Virus record (IMG/VR): IMGVR_UViG_3300003691_000058
Coordinates: 1-22,347 of that record
Direction: 5' to 3' (one strand)
DNA: 22,347 nt
From: a virus
The first letter of the stretch is position 1. The number at the start of each line of letters is the position of its first letter. Below, piece after piece: positions 16,760-22,336 of the stretch. A program made the position numbers and the translations under genes. Below the pieces are notes generated by a model, which saw nothing but the letters and a program-made list of their open reading frames with translations, did no database searches and was not told where the DNA came from.

Positions 16760-17172
16760 TAGTTCCCCTGCTTCACATTTGCATAGTTAACCCCGAAGCT
16801 TGCGCTTACGATAGCCGTCCAAGACCCTGTTATAGGGAGGAACAAATTCGCCATTGCATGGACTGCTTCGGCAATAACCTCTTTCTGCATAGTGATAACA
16901 GCCAGCGAGGCTGCATTCGCCTCCCCTGCAACAAAGAAGGAAAAACCTGCATAGAAAAATATCAAGATTACCGTCGAACCAAGGTAGAAAGCATAAGCCC
17001 GACTAGCGAACAAGGCTAAATCCCTGCGCATCTTCCCATTCGGGTCGAGTGCTTTAATCATGAGAGTGTTGGCTTCTGCAGTCTCCCCCGCAGTATCGAT
17101 ATACTCCAGTGCTACGTTTTCAAGGGATTTAGTTAATCCACTACCCCCAAGTAAAGTGCTAAAGAGCCCCAT
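16759..17172 (-). CDS. Holin, probable 3TM type (137 aa)
   Basis: Begins MGLFSTLLGGSGLTKSLENV with Shine-Dalgarno GGAGAG. Hydrophobic segments lie at about 53-82 ('AYAFYLGSTVILIFFYAGFS') and 104-128 ('HAMANLFLPITGSWTAIVSA'). A charged 'NGKMRRDLALFASRAY' lies before the first and a short polar tail (NYANVKQGN) at the end. This layout fits the GTA-type three-helix holin family. It would form lesions in the inner membrane and release the adjacent endopeptidase. Start overlaps the endopeptidase stop by one base. The number of membrane helices needs a predictor; the holin call comes from architecture and neighbours. Confidence 0.8.
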   Translation of the reverse strand: MGLFSTLLGGSGLTKSLENVALEYIDTAGETAEANTLMIKALDPNGKMRRDLALFASRAYAFYLGSTVILIFFYAGFSFFVAGEANAASLAVITMQKEVIAEAVHAMANLFLPITGSWTAIVSASFGVNYANVKQGN

Positions 17173-17558
17173 TACACTCTCTCCACATGAGGCATGTCAG
17201 TAAAGGAGCGAAACAATCCGCCCCAGCGGATATCGATCCGCATCTCTCCTGCAGCCTGAAGGAATGCAGCGGCGATTTGCGCAAGATGCTCCTTCTCCCA
17301 CGAGGCCTTTCCATCCACATAGGCATAGAAATCGAGTGCATTACCCGTTTGGTGCTTACCTATTTCGTCAAGCCCGTCTGCTTTTGACTTACCTGCTTTA
17401 TATAGCTCATTCTGCTGCATAGCCGTTCGACGACCGCCGGTGCTTGGAATCCCGAAATCGACCTTAGTAAGCTCAATTGCCCGAAGCGCAAGCGCTTGGA
17501 GGTCGGAGTGTGCACCTGACATATTCTTTTTTGAGGTAGTGCTAAGGAAGAATTTCAT
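17172..17558 (-). CDS. Endolysin, M15 family peptidoglycan peptidase (128 aa)
   Basis: The zinc-binding and catalytic pattern of M15/VanY-type peptidases is visible: 'GKHQTGNALDFYAY' gives H69 and D76 (HxxGxAxD), and 'DMPHVE' gives D121, H124 and E125. At 128 residues it is close to the T5-type L-alanyl-D-glutamate endopeptidase size (137). It cleaves peptide cross-bridges of peptidoglycan at the end of infection. There is no signal peptide, so export would rely on the holin encoded next, which overlaps by one base. Start at ATG 17558-17556 overlaps the stop of the small upstream ORF (ATGA), suggesting coupling. No spanin gene was recognised nearby. Confidence 0.88.
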   Translation of the reverse strand: MKFFLSTTSKKNMSGAHSDLQALALRAIELTKVDFGIPSTGGRRTAMQQNELYKAGKSKADGLDEIGKHQTGNALDFYAYVDGKASWEKEHLAQIAAAFLQAAGEMRIDIRWGGLFRSFTDMPHVERV

Positions 17559-17698
17559 GACTGCACCGCCTTCATCTCTTTAACAGCAGGAGAGCGAGCC
17601 ATTGTAGGCTCATTCTTTTTATCTAACAGCCGTTGATGGAGCTGGGCTAGAGCTGGAGCACGAGCAAAGTTAGGAGGGGTAGGAGATCTCGTATTCAT
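17555..17698 (-). CDS. Small ORF upstream of endolysin (47 aa)
   Basis: An ATG at 17698-17696 opens a frame that ends with TGA overlapping the endolysin start (ATGA). The product starts MNTRSPTPPNFARAPALAQL and ends 'MARSPAVKEMKAVQS'; 'FARAPAL' and 'MARSPAV' look like a repeated short motif. The Shine-Dalgarno is weak (GGTAAAG). Its overlap with the next gene and the absence of another gene in this gap argue for a real coding sequence or at least a translational coupling leader. Function unknown. Confidence 0.5.
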   Translation of the reverse strand: MNTRSPTPPNFARAPALAQLHQRLLDKKNEPTMARSPAVKEMKAVQS

Positions 17699-17723
17699 TA
17701 GACTTTACCACATGGGGTTATTG

Positions 17724-17733
17724 TATGTACGAA
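17724..17733 (-). promoter_or_regulatory. TTCGTACATA motif, copy A
   Basis: Exact 10-mer shared with 13953-13962 and 22103-22112, read in the same orientation on the minus strand. All three are in or at the edge of non-coding gaps. This copy overlaps the -10 end of a promoter candidate, so a regulator site is plausible. Confidence 0.45.
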
Positions 17734-17761
17734 ATATAACACGTTCGGCGCAGGATTGCAA
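17733..17761 (-). promoter_or_regulatory. Promoter candidate upstream of lysis-packaging genes
   Basis: On the minus strand TTGCAA (17761-17756) and TATATT (17738-17733) are spaced by 17 nt, matching sigma70 consensus at 4 of 6 and 5 of 6. It sits in the 71-nt gap between the 831-residue gene and the small ORF, and would give a second start for lysis, terminase and head genes. The motif TTCGTACATA begins at the last base of the -10 element. Confidence 0.5.
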
Positions 17762-17769
17762 CCCACATA

Positions 17770-20265
17770 TTATGGTTCACTAACAGCCTGAAGTGCATCA
17801 GTCGTTACTACCATAGTTACCTCCTGGGGAAACAAAGTATAATATTCTAAATAGAATGGATTCAACACAGCATCTGCAAGGAATAAATAATATAAAAATT
17901 CATAAGATGCGAAATCATTATAAAGTATCTTACTTCCGTAGTTAGCTGTAAAAGCGGTCAAGGCACCTTCAGCTGCGGCGAGCAAACTTAAATCACCTTC
18001 AGTTAAATCTGCTGCATCTTTCGTATCTAGAGCTAGATTAACCACCTCCCTATGATGACGCATAAAACCGATTAAAGCTATTTGAAAGTCTATACTCCAA
18101 ATTAAATCACAATGTCCTATTTGGTTGAAGGCTAAGTCAACCAAATAGATTCGATGGAAGCGCTCAGCATTAGGGGGGATAGAGAAATTCGATTGATACT
18201 TAATCGGATTGGAAAGTACATTGATACCAGGAACAAACTGAACATTAATATAGGGATTAATATTAAAATGATTAGTAGCCCCTACAAACATCCTAACCAT
18301 ACTAGTGAGGTCGTAACCTGCATATTGTCTGAAAGTGGGAGTAATTTCTCCCCACAGAGTATCAAACAGAAATAAAACCGAAGGATAGTTCTCCATATCA
18401 TTAAAACCTCCACCTGTACTTGTATTCGTCCTTTTAGATGTAAGTTGCCAAGCTGCAGTACTTTCAAAATCCTGCCCTGTTTCAATAGTAGCAATGGGGT
18501 CGATGGTAGAAAGAAAAGCTAGAAGAGAATTGATGTCAGTGATATTTGCTGCTATTTGCTCTTTTGACACTATATAAGTATCTACTACCGTATCAGGAGT
18601 TGTCCTAAAAATCGAGGCATAATCCGTTTGGAGAAAACCAGTTTCTTTACGTACTATCAACTCACCGAAGTAAGAGAAGCAGATTGTATATGCTGTTAAG
18701 TCACTTTCAGGAGATAGCCCACTAAGTGTGCCTGTGCTAAAGCCGCCATTCCAAATATGACCTACTGTATAAGGAGTTTCATATCCATTAAAAACTATCT
18801 TTCCGTACATTGTATGTACCTGATCTCCTGGGAAGCTAGGGTTAACAGATATCAAGGGCATTTGCGCTGTTTTGATCTCGGGCAGTGCAGCTGCCTTAAA
18901 GATGAAATTAGCAACACCAGGTAATAGAGGTTGTGCTAGCCCTTCTGTATAGTCTGCTTCATCTATTGTCCTGTAATAGTCAAGCCCGTCACTTACATTG
19001 TAAAAATGAGCAATAGGATGGTAGCCCGTGTAGCCAGGGCCAGTAACTAACTGCTGTGCCTCTGCAGTAACATAAGATGGAGTGTTGTAGTCTGTTAAAT
19101 AACGCCGCCCTGTAGTTACTATGAAGTTAATATTTAGCTCAACCGCAGAGTCAAAACTTATAAACTCGCCTTCTATTGTGAAAGCCGAGCTAAAAATGTG
19201 TACACCATAGAAAGGGAATATAAAATGATTTTGATAAGTAGGTTTATTTTTCAGCTCGGTTCCGTCGAAGTAAAAAGTTAAATAAGGAGGATAGTGAGCA
19301 CCATACCTATCAGCCTGCTCAAGCGGTACATCAAAAACATACCTCAAATCCCCTGGTTCAATATCTTCTAGGGGTGGAGGTTCAGCATCCCAGAACTGTG
19401 GAACCGAGACATCAATATACTTAACGGAGTCATACTGGACTTGCCCTATAAAATTAATAACGTAGGGGTGTTCGGGATCAAGTGTATCGAATAGCTCAGG
19501 AACAGGAGCATAAACAGCTGCAGGATCTTCATCGTTACTATCGAGCACATTAAAGTCTAGATAGGGGTTATCATAGTAATTTAGTAGTGCAATATTCGGA
19601 ACTAGCCCATAATCACTTATCGGCTGAATAGTAGCATCAGTTTGTGCATAAAAAGCACCTAAAGCAATCACTAGCGCTTTTATGGTAATCCGCTTCTCGA
19701 GCGTATCCGGTTTCGCATTATAATCAAGGAACAGTTGACGTAATTTCTCCCCATATATAGCCTTTGGAAATGGGTAAGGAATAAGAAACCCACCTTGTAA
19801 GATATTCAACTTCAGGGTTATATCCGTAACGCAGAGCAAGTGCGAATAAACAAGTCCACTATTATTAGGAATTTCATTAAAGGTGTTACAGAGAGCTATT
19901 TCGGGAAGGGCAAGCGGAAACTCGACCTCGGTCTGCTGTACAATCTTCAGTACCTGGGCAGTGCTCCCTTGAAAAAACTTACTCCCCTTCCATGGTTTCC
20001 GAATTCCTGCAGTTTCTTCTAAATAGCGATTTGTGATTAAAGGCCCTCCACCTCCCAGCACTAAAAAGTCATACTTCACTGCATAGATAACAATGATTAA
20101 GTTCTGGGGAATAAGGAAAAGCAGGACGTAGAGGTCTTTAAAGCCGACCATTGCTTTCTTCTTTCCTGCTCCCTTAAACGCTATGAAGAGTCCTCGTCCA
20201 TAGCCCTCCAGCTCTTTCCGCTCTTCCTCAAATAAATCTCCATCGGGGTATGCAAAGACAGTCAT
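17770..20265 (-). CDS. Unrecognised large protein, first gene of late block (831 aa)
   Basis: Start chosen at ATG 20265-20263 (MTVFAYPDGDLFEEERKELE), because AGGTG lies 6 nt upstream; an in-frame GTG at 20274 would put that Shine-Dalgarno too close. A short hydrophobic stretch near residues 40-75 ('FKDLYVLLFLIPQNLIIVIY') is followed by 'YDFLVLGGGGPLITNRYLEE'. The remaining 750 residues are rich in Tyr, Phe and Pro with many short beta-like segments and no cysteine pattern, catalytic motif or repeat that I recognise. It is about 20 nt downstream of the predicted late promoter, so it should be strongly expressed. A virion structural or ejected internal protein is a reasonable guess, not a finding. 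It is more AT-rich than the head genes. Confidence 0.75.
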   Translation of the reverse strand: MTVFAYPDGDLFEEERKELEGYGRGLFIAFKGAGKKKAMVGFKDLYVLLFLIPQNLIIVIYAVKYDFLVLGGGGPLITNRYLEETAGIRKPWKGSKFFQGSTAQVLKIVQQTEVEFPLALPEIALCNTFNEIPNNSGLVYSHLLCVTDITLKLNILQGGFLIPYPFPKAIYGEKLRQLFLDYNAKPDTLEKRITIKALVIALGAFYAQTDATIQPISDYGLVPNIALLNYYDNPYLDFNVLDSNDEDPAAVYAPVPELFDTLDPEHPYVINFIGQVQYDSVKYIDVSVPQFWDAEPPPLEDIEPGDLRYVFDVPLEQADRYGAHYPPYLTFYFDGTELKNKPTYQNHFIFPFYGVHIFSSAFTIEGEFISFDSAVELNINFIVTTGRRYLTDYNTPSYVTAEAQQLVTGPGYTGYHPIAHFYNVSDGLDYYRTIDEADYTEGLAQPLLPGVANFIFKAAALPEIKTAQMPLISVNPSFPGDQVHTMYGKIVFNGYETPYTVGHIWNGGFSTGTLSGLSPESDLTAYTICFSYFGELIVRKETGFLQTDYASIFRTTPDTVVDTYIVSKEQIAANITDINSLLAFLSTIDPIATIETGQDFESTAAWQLTSKRTNTSTGGGFNDMENYPSVLFLFDTLWGEITPTFRQYAGYDLTSMVRMFVGATNHFNINPYINVQFVPGINVLSNPIKYQSNFSIPPNAERFHRIYLVDLAFNQIGHCDLIWSIDFQIALIGFMRHHREVVNLALDTKDAADLTEGDLSLLAAAEGALTAFTANYGSKILYNDFASYEFLYYLFLADAVLNPFYLEYYTLFPQEVTMVVTTDALQAVSEP

Positions 20266-20290
20266 AACACTCACCTATTAACTTTCGGGT

Positions 20291-20319
20291 ATTATATCAC
20301 GAGCAGGAGGTGGAGTCAA
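20291..20319 (-). promoter_or_regulatory. Strong sigma70-type promoter for the late block
   Basis: On the minus strand TTGACT (20319-20314), a 17-nt spacer and a perfect TATAAT (20296-20291) lie upstream of the 831-residue gene. Expected transcription start is near 20284, giving a leader of about 20 nt before ATG 20265. This is the best promoter match in the window. Confidence 0.8.
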
Positions 20320-20393
20320 GGGCAAGGTGGTGAGGCAAAGGTATTGCTCTAACTCTCACGAAATATAGTATAATATTTCCATCAGGCTCAGAG

Positions 20394-20496
20394 GGGTAGA
20401 ATTTTGAGAGCCTGGTATGGGCCTCAGTTTTGCGTGTATATAAAATTTCCTTACCAGGCTTAAGGGCCTCAGTTTTGCGTGTGGGTAGAATTTTGA
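20394..20496 (+). repeat. Direct repeat pair GGGTAGAATTTTGA
   Basis: Two exact 14-bp copies at 20394-20407 and 20483-20496, flanking the 19-bp repeat pair, so the whole block reads as an A-B-B-A-like arrangement of two repeat types. Confidence 0.8.
20419..20482 (+). repeat. Direct repeat pair GGGCCTCAGTTTTGCGTGT
   Basis: Two exact 19-bp copies at 20419-20437 and 20464-20482, a 45-bp period. An inverted pair AGCCTGGTA (20409-20417) and TACCAGGCT (20452-20460) brackets the first copy. No gene is present, so these are candidate regulator or replication sites. Confidence 0.85.
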
Positions 20497-20686
20497 CACG
20501 ATGGACGATAGTATATTTCAACCTCCAATAAAGAAAGGGTGGGGGTCGAAAGAGGGGAAATGGAAAACCCTAAACGCAAGGCTAAAGCCATTAGCTCGCA
20601 TAGTATAGTCAAGGGGTGAACTGATACGTACGTATGGCGCTCCATTGTCGCGCGCGAGGGCCAGTGGACGGTGGTGAATTAATCGC

Positions 20687-20715
20687 TTGACACACCACGC
20701 CGTTGGGTGTATACG
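20687..20715 (+). promoter_or_regulatory. Plus-strand promoter candidate 1
   Basis: A perfect TTGACA (20687-20692) with a 17-nt spacer and TATACG (20710-20715, 4 of 6) could start transcription near 20722 towards the two plus-strand genes, giving a long leader of about 240 nt. Confidence 0.4.
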
Positions 20716-20811
20716 CGCGCGCCCGTTCCTTATATACCCCATATCGTGGGCCATTAACGTATTGTATGCAGGGTATAAGAAAGATAGATGGTAAATAAAT
20801 ACGATAACGTA

Positions 20812-20840
20812 TTGACAACGGCAATACGAAAGATTAAGAT
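20812..20840 (+). promoter_or_regulatory. Plus-strand promoter candidate 2
   Basis: A perfect TTGACA (20812-20817), exact 17-nt spacer and TAAGAT (20835-20840, 4 of 6). Expected start is near 20847, giving a leader of about 120 nt that contains the hairpin and boxA-like element before the gene at 20966. Confidence 0.6.
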
Positions 20841-20873
20841 GTGTTTCATGGGTTGCAAATGATCCATTGGTTA

Positions 20874-20896
20874 CCGAGGTGGCGTTCCCACCACGG
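20874..20896 (+). other. Leader hairpin before boxA-like site
   Basis: CCG and CGG outer pairs, one A-A mismatch, then GGTGG (20878-20882) pairs with CCACC (20888-20892) around a 5-nt loop CGTTC. It lies 3 nt before the boxA-like element, the order seen in ribosomal RNA leaders (boxB then boxA). Confidence 0.6.
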
Positions 20897-20898
20897 AC

Positions 20899-20911
20899 TG
20901 TTCTTTAACAA
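20899..20911 (+). promoter_or_regulatory. boxA-like antitermination element
   Basis: TGTTCTTTAACAA closely matches the rrn-type boxA (TGCTCTTTAACAA), differing at one position. It lies in the leader of the plus-strand unit, after a hairpin. In ribosomal and phage leaders boxA RNA recruits NusB/S10 for antitermination; that role here is inferred. Confidence 0.55.
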
Positions 20912-20915
20912 CTTT

Positions 20916-20940
20916 TGTATGCAGGTTAATCGTGTAAATT
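20916..20940 (+). repeat. Left arm of 25-bp inverted repeat
   Basis: Starts TGTATGCAGG and continues to 20940. Its reverse complement occurs at 21292-21316 with 23 of 25 identities, so the two arms bracket the 95-residue gene. The sequence also forms a local 10-bp inverted repeat (GTTAATCGTG, 20925-20934, with CACGACTAAC, 20943-20952, one mismatch). Confidence 0.85.
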
Positions 20941-20965
20941 CGCACGACTAACTATAGGTCATATC

Positions 20966-21253
20966 ATGAAACATACATTACCTACACTATCTTTCCCGTC
21001 CGCACCGGCATTCCTTGATATACATGGGGATGCAATATGGCTAGAAATTTGTGATGAAATTATGGAGGATACATTTTGTCCCAGAGATATTGTTGACCGC
21101 ATTACCTATTTAAAGCGATTTAAACATACACAGCGGTTAAGATATTTACGCCTCGTACTTACTAACGTAGCATATACGGCGAAAAATGTTCGCTCATTAG
21201 ATGCGGCTGTAAGCAAACTCACAGGCCAAGTTTATCAATGGGAAAGCAATTAA
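20966..21253 (+). CDS. Unrecognised small protein, first gene of plus-strand unit (95 aa)
   Basis: ATG 20966 follows TAGGT at proper distance. The product begins MKHTLPTLSFPSAPAFLDIH and appears helical: 'AIWLEICDEIMEDTFCPRDI', 'TYLKRFKHTQRLRYLRLVLT', and a closing 'LDAAVSKLTGQVYQWESN'. The basic central helix region could bind nucleic acid, but no helix-turn-helix can be assigned with confidence. It is bracketed by the arms of a 25-bp inverted repeat and followed by the parS-like sites, so an autoregulator or DNA-binding partner of those sites is a natural hypothesis. No known family recognised. Confidence 0.7.
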   Translation: MKHTLPTLSFPSAPAFLDIHGDAIWLEICDEIMEDTFCPRDIVDRITYLKRFKHTQRLRYLRLVLTNVAYTAKNVRSLDAAVSKLTGQVYQWESN

Positions 21254-21264
21254 AGCTAAACGTA

Positions 21265-21290
21265 TGGTATGTTCCACGTGGAACATACCA
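21265..21290. promoter_or_regulatory. parS-like palindrome 1
   Basis: A perfect 26-bp palindrome whose central 16 bp (21270-21285) read TGTTCCACGTGGAACA. This fits the bacterial parS pattern TGTTnCACGTGnAACA at all fixed positions and contains GTTCCACGTGGAAC, the Pseudomonas-type core. The palindrome extends 5 bp beyond the core each side. No U-tract follows, so it is not a terminator. Confidence 0.7.
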
Positions 21291-21291
21291 C

Positions 21292-21316
21292 AGTTTACAC
21301 GACTAACCTGCATACA
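21292..21316 (+). repeat. Right arm of 25-bp inverted repeat
   Basis: Pairs with 20916-20940 (23 of 25). Contains CACGACTAAC, also present at 20943-20952, and ends CCTGCATACA, the complement of a motif also found at 20764-20773. Lies between the two parS-like palindromes. Confidence 0.85.
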
Positions 21317-21319
21317 CCC

Positions 21320-21341
21320 TAGTGTTTTACGTGAAACACTA
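21320..21341. promoter_or_regulatory. parS-like palindrome 2
   Basis: A 22-bp palindrome with one mismatch; its central 16 bp (21323-21338) read TGTTTTACGTGAAACA, one base from the Bacillus-type parS TGTTTCACGTGAAACA. Its centre is 53 bp from that of palindrome 1, about five helical turns. Its right edge abuts a perfect TATAAT. Confidence 0.65.
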
Positions 21342-21345
21342 TAAT
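21340..21345 (+). promoter_or_regulatory. -10 element TATAAT before the 178-aa gene
   Basis: A perfect TATAAT, about 20 nt before ATG 21367, with no good -35 at the usual spacing; the -35 zone is taken up by palindrome 2. This arrangement suits a promoter controlled by whatever binds the palindrome. Confidence 0.5.
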
Positions 21346-21366
21346 TAACCCACAAGGTAAAATACC

Positions 21367-21903
21367 ATGAAAACCATTACATTAAACGCAACAATCGGTA
21401 ATCGCGACAATTCATTCAGTTTCAACTACAAGATGGACGTTGAACTACCACAAGACATACATCCCAGTGTTGAGGGCATGTTGAACAAGGGCTTTGGTGA
21501 ACTGTTACGGGATAAATTCAGCACGTTTAAGATCAAAGCCGTTGGTGATACACCTGAACGTGATGCAACACCCCAAGAGAAGGATGTTCACACCAGAAAA
21601 AGTGAACTTGCCTTACAAACAGGGACATATCAGTTCGGAGGATTCGGAACTAGAATCTCTCCAGAAGACAAGGCAATGAAAGCATCGCTAAAAGACGCCG
21701 GATATACCGTGAAGAAAGACTCCAGTATTGAAGAAATGCTCGAAAAAGCCACAAAAGACCTAGCTCTAGCTCAAGAAAAAGAGTTTGACATTGAAATGAT
21801 CCAAAAAGTTGAAGCTGCACTTAAAGCAAGTGAAGTATACAAGACAACTTTAAAGGCAAACTTACCCAAAAAAGCAACAGATATTGCAGGAATAAGCCTG
21901 TAA
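21367..21903 (+). CDS. Unrecognised protein, second gene of plus-strand unit (178 aa)
   Basis: ATG 21367 with AAGGT upstream. The N-terminal half (MKTITLNATIGNRDNSFSFN, then 'YKMDVELPQDIHPSVEGMLN') looks beta-strand rich followed by helix; the middle has 'TGTYQFGGFGTRISPEDKAM'. The C-terminal 65 residues are charged and helical ('SSIEEMLEKATKDLALAQEK', 'DIEMIQKVEAALKASEVYKT'), compatible with a coiled coil. No transmembrane segment, signal peptide or catalytic motif is seen and I do not recognise the family. It ends 10 nt before a strong terminator, so it closes the visible operon. An early accessory or DNA-associated role is inference. Confidence 0.75.
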   Translation: MKTITLNATIGNRDNSFSFNYKMDVELPQDIHPSVEGMLNKGFGELLRDKFSTFKIKAVGDTPERDATPQEKDVHTRKSELALQTGTYQFGGFGTRISPEDKAMKASLKDAGYTVKKDSSIEEMLEKATKDLALAQEKEFDIEMIQKVEAALKASEVYKTTLKANLPKKATDIAGISL

Positions 21904-21913
21904 AGCACCAATT

Positions 21914-21948
21914 AAGCCAGAAGATACCATATCTTCTGGCTTTTTTTT
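21914..21948 (+). terminator. Intrinsic terminator of the plus-strand unit
   Basis: GCCAGAAGATA (21916-21926) pairs perfectly with TATCTTCTGGC (21930-21940) around a 3-nt loop, and is followed by eight T residues (21941-21948). Two A-T pairs extend the stem. It lies 10 nt after the stop of the 178-residue gene. Confidence 0.93.
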
Positions 21949-21970
21949 GTAAACCTACCATATTGCTAAT

Positions 21971-21989
21971 TGGCACAGCGCCATTTGTA
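21971..21989 (+). repeat. Second copy of hairpin element
   Basis: Matches 13963-13981 at 17 of 19 positions (core TGGCACA, then CGCCATT). The 4-bp inner stem and 5-nt loop are kept, but outer pairing is weaker than in the copy next to terminase. Confidence 0.65.
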
Positions 21990-22094
21990 CATTCATTATC
22001 CTACAAAACCCCATAAATCCACCAAAAACCACCTATAAACCCCCATAAATCACCTCAACCCACCTTTAAAACACTAAACTCACTAAAAAACACA
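21988..22094 (+). other. 107-nt G-free tract
   Basis: No G occurs on the plus strand between G21987 and G22095. It has short A/C-rich direct repeats, including CCCCATAAATC at 22009-22019 and 22041-22051. No gene is present. Extreme strand asymmetry of this type is seen at some origins, R-loop or single-strand-binding sites; no specific assignment is possible. Confidence 0.8.
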
Positions 22095-22102
22095 GCATAA
22101 CG

Positions 22103-22112
22103 TATGTACGAA
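22103..22112 (-). promoter_or_regulatory. TTCGTACATA motif, copy C
   Basis: Third exact copy. It shares 12 nt (TTTCGTACATAC) with the copy at 17733-17724. A near copy (TCCGTACATA) lies at 22221-22230 on the opposite strand. Confidence 0.4.
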
Positions 22113-22292
22113 AACAACCAATACAACCGCCCCACTACCAACCACCGACCAATACAACCAAAACAACCAATCCCCGTTTCGCCAACACACATAAATACCC
22201 TCCTCTCAGCTGCCGCAGGCTCCGTACATACACGCCCCTATAGGGAGTCCTATTTACGAGCAATACGGAGAGAAAAAGAGAGAGTGTTATAG
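22104..22292 (+). CDS. Doubtful small ORF (62 aa)
   Basis: ATG 22104 has no Shine-Dalgarno. The first half is Asn/Gln/Pro-rich (MYENNQYNRPTTNHRPIQPK), reflecting CAACCAAT-like DNA repeats (ACCAATACAACC at 22117-22128 and 22148-22159). The second half looks more protein-like, 'HINTLLSAAAGSVHTRPYRE' then 'SYLRAIRREKERVL'. It may be a real small protein or chance coding in low-complexity DNA; I lean to the latter. Confidence 0.25.
   Translation: MYENNQYNRPTTNHRPIQPKQPIPVSPTHINTLLSAAAGSVHTRPYRESYLRAIRREKERVL
22226..22248 (+). promoter_or_regulatory. Weak T7-like promoter resemblance
   Basis: CTATAGGGAG (22238-22247) with ATAC at 22228-22231 matches the T7 phage consensus at 10 of 17 upstream and 5 of 6 downstream positions, but not in the specificity region. 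CCCTATAGGG is itself a palindrome, so chance is likely. Confidence 0.15.
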
Positions 22293-22336
22293 AATATATA
22301 TATATATATATATATATACTAACTACCACTCTCTCT
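22277..22336. repeat. (AT)12 tract flanked by inverted GA/CT repeats
   Basis: Alternating AT from 22294 to 22318 lies between AGAGAGAGTG (22277-22286) and its exact complement CACTCTCTCT (22327-22336). The structure could extrude as a cruciform. Its position next to the window end also allows an assembly-edge artefact. Confidence 0.75.

Larger units (their letters stand above)
20275..20811. other. Divergent non-coding control region
   Basis: About 540 nt between the minus-strand late block and the plus-strand unit. It contains the late promoter, two direct repeat pairs, inverted repeats around AGCCTGGTA, a 12-bp palindrome (ATACGTACGTAT, 20624-20635), CG-alternating tracts (near 20650 and 20714), and a plus-strand promoter candidate. 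Minus-strand frames in it (20297-20521, 20518-20754) lack Shine-Dalgarno sites, and one is built largely from the repeats, so I call no gene here. Confidence 0.65.

Noticed and set aside
16820-16840. TATAGGGAGG resembling a T7-type promoter inside the holin gene
   Set aside because: Upstream bases do not match the T7 consensus, and it lies on the non-coding strand of a real gene.
20297-20521. Minus-strand frame of 74 codons
   Set aside because: Begins with TTG, has no Shine-Dalgarno, and its repeated peptide pattern comes from the direct repeats of the control region; it also overlaps the late promoter.
20700-20735. Possible N15-like telomere core because of TATACGCGCGCG
   Set aside because: The flanks do not form a palindrome around the CG tract, unlike protelomerase targets.
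20518-20754. Minus-strand frame of 78 codons
   Set aside because: ATG present but no Shine-Dalgarno, odd composition, and it lies across promoter candidates and CG-alternating DNA.
20841-20848. Third parS half site (TGTTTCA near 20842)
   Set aside because: Only one half is present; the other side (TGGG) does not match.
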